DNA of 12,289 nt from contig JAODNG010000274.1 in assembly GCA_025465385.1 (NCBI GenBank), forward strand, positions 1 to 12,289, read 5' to 3'. This DNA comes from Pseudonocardiales bacterium (GTDB taxonomy: Bacteria > Actinomycetota > Actinomycetes > Mycobacteriales > Pseudonocardiaceae). A program made the position numbers and the translations under genes. Position 1 is the first letter of the stretch. Each line of letters opens with the position of its first letter. Under the pieces are notes generated by a model that was not told where the DNA came from, did no database searches, and worked only from the letters and a program-made list of their open reading frames with translations. Below are positions 11,781 to 12,289 of this stretch, one piece after another.

Positions 11781-12289
11781 TCAGCCGCGCATCGGTTGGC
11801 GGGCTTGAGCGAACTGCTCGACAATCGCCGCGCAGAACGCCGGAAGGTCCGCAGGAGAGCGGCTGGTGGTCAGCTGCCCGTCGATGACGACCTCCTGATC
11901 CAGGACCTCAGCGCCGGCACGACGCAAGTCGCTCCACAGGCTCGGCCAGGACGTGAGCCGGCGGCCTCGCACCGCGTCGGCCTCCAGCAGCGTCCACGGG
12001 CCGTGACACACCGAAGCGATCGGCTTACCTGTCGCCACGAAGGCCTTCACGAAGTCGACCGCGTTGCTATCGATCCGCAGCTTGTCTGGGTTCACCGTGC
12101 CACCTGGAAGCAGCAACGCGTCATAGTCGTCCACCGACGCGTCGGAGACCACCCGATCGACCGCGAGGGTGGCCGCGGACACCATGTCGAACTGTCGGGC
12201 CTCGATCTCCCCAGGATGTATGGACAGCAGATCGCTGGTCGCGCCTGCGCCATACAGCGCGCCACGCGGCTGTTCGAGCTCAACTCGTT
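11781..12289 (-). CDS. DJ-1/PfpI-family protein (partial, 5' end beyond window)
   Basis: The frame is open to the window edge, where it reads VELEQPRGALYGAGATSDLL, so the first part of the protein, including the usual early Glu of the active site, lies outside. Visible features are SDASVDDYDALLLPGGTVNP, then VKAFVATGKPIASVCHGPW with the nucleophilic cysteine at the elbow, LTSWPSLWSDLRRAGA, and the end TTSRSPADLPAFCAAIVEQF. These are standard for the PfpI/YhbO branch, described variously as intracellular protease-like, glyoxalase-like or deglycase proteins linked to general stress. An internal ATG at 12187 or GTG at 12184 would cut the domain and is not a likely start. Confidence 0.93.
   Translation of the reverse strand, partial: RVELEQPRGALYGAGATSDLLSIHPGEIEARQFDMVSAATLAVDRVVSDASVDDYDALLLPGGTVNPDKLRIDSNAVDFVKAFVATGKPIASVCHGPWTLLEADAVRGRRLTSWPSLWSDLRRAGAEVLDQEVVIDGQLTTSRSPADLPAFCAAIVEQFAQARQPMRG

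Noticed and set aside
10819..11808. 329-codon plus-strand frame
   Set aside because: Antisense to the lytic transglycosylase, which has a lipobox and catalytic Glu; the frame is Arg-rich noise.
1..12289. CRISPR array, tRNA/rRNA genes, insertion sequences or attachment sites
   Set aside because: No spaced direct repeats, cloverleaf, transposase or terminal inverted repeats were seen on either strand.

Overview
The window looks like chromosomal or accessory DNA of a mycobacterium or close actinobacterial relative. It is very GC-rich, uses GTG starts freely, and carries families typical of that group: an LdtMt2-type L,D-transpeptidase, a KmtR/Rv2025c-like regulator and exporter pair, two F420-type flavin enzymes, a mycobacterial Fe-type superoxide dismutase and two lipoproteins. 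I see no tRNA, rRNA, CRISPR array, insertion sequence or phage gene.

Layout, left to right. (1) 105-1736, plus strand: a tight operon of superoxide dismutase, an unrecognised 99-residue protein and a Fur-family regulator whose C-terminal metal-binding end appears frameshifted. (2) 1610-2658, minus strand: an anti-sigma antagonist (STAS) followed by an RsbW-type kinase, with no sigma-factor gene beside them. (3) 2834-3523 plus: a secreted, probably lipid-anchored His-rich protein of unknown function, convergent with an L,D-transpeptidase (3558-4781 minus). (4) 4901-6550: a small membrane protein, then a KmtR-like nickel/cobalt sensor divergent from a CDF metal exporter. (5) 6558-8540: a VOC-fold protein, a YccF-family membrane protein and a TMEM175-type channel. 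(6) 8605-9881: an LLM-class F420-dependent oxidoreductase overlapping by ATGA with an Rv0121-family F420 enzyme. (7) 9911-12289, all minus: a trmO (TsaA) remnant, ChaB-Rho_N protein, lytic transglycosylase lipoprotein, a 34-codon RidA-like scrap and a DJ-1/PfpI protein running off the window.

The content reads as a stress and metal-homeostasis island: superoxide removal, nickel/cobalt sensing and export, cell-wall crosslinking and remodelling, a potassium channel, and redox, glyoxalase-like and DJ-1-like enzymes. The most interesting signal is regulatory. The hexamer GGGTAT, the -10 element of SigF/SigB-type general-stress promoters, is found three times in the window. Each copy lies upstream of a gene (VOC, TMEM175, chaB), in the right orientation, and each is preceded at exactly 14 bases by GTGA or GTTA. 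Since the window also encodes an STAS/RsbW partner-switching pair, these genes may form a local general-stress regulon, although the sigma factor itself is not here. A second regulatory candidate is the palindrome TTGCG-N13-CGCAA in the sod promoter, which may be the operator of the Fur-family protein encoded two genes downstream.
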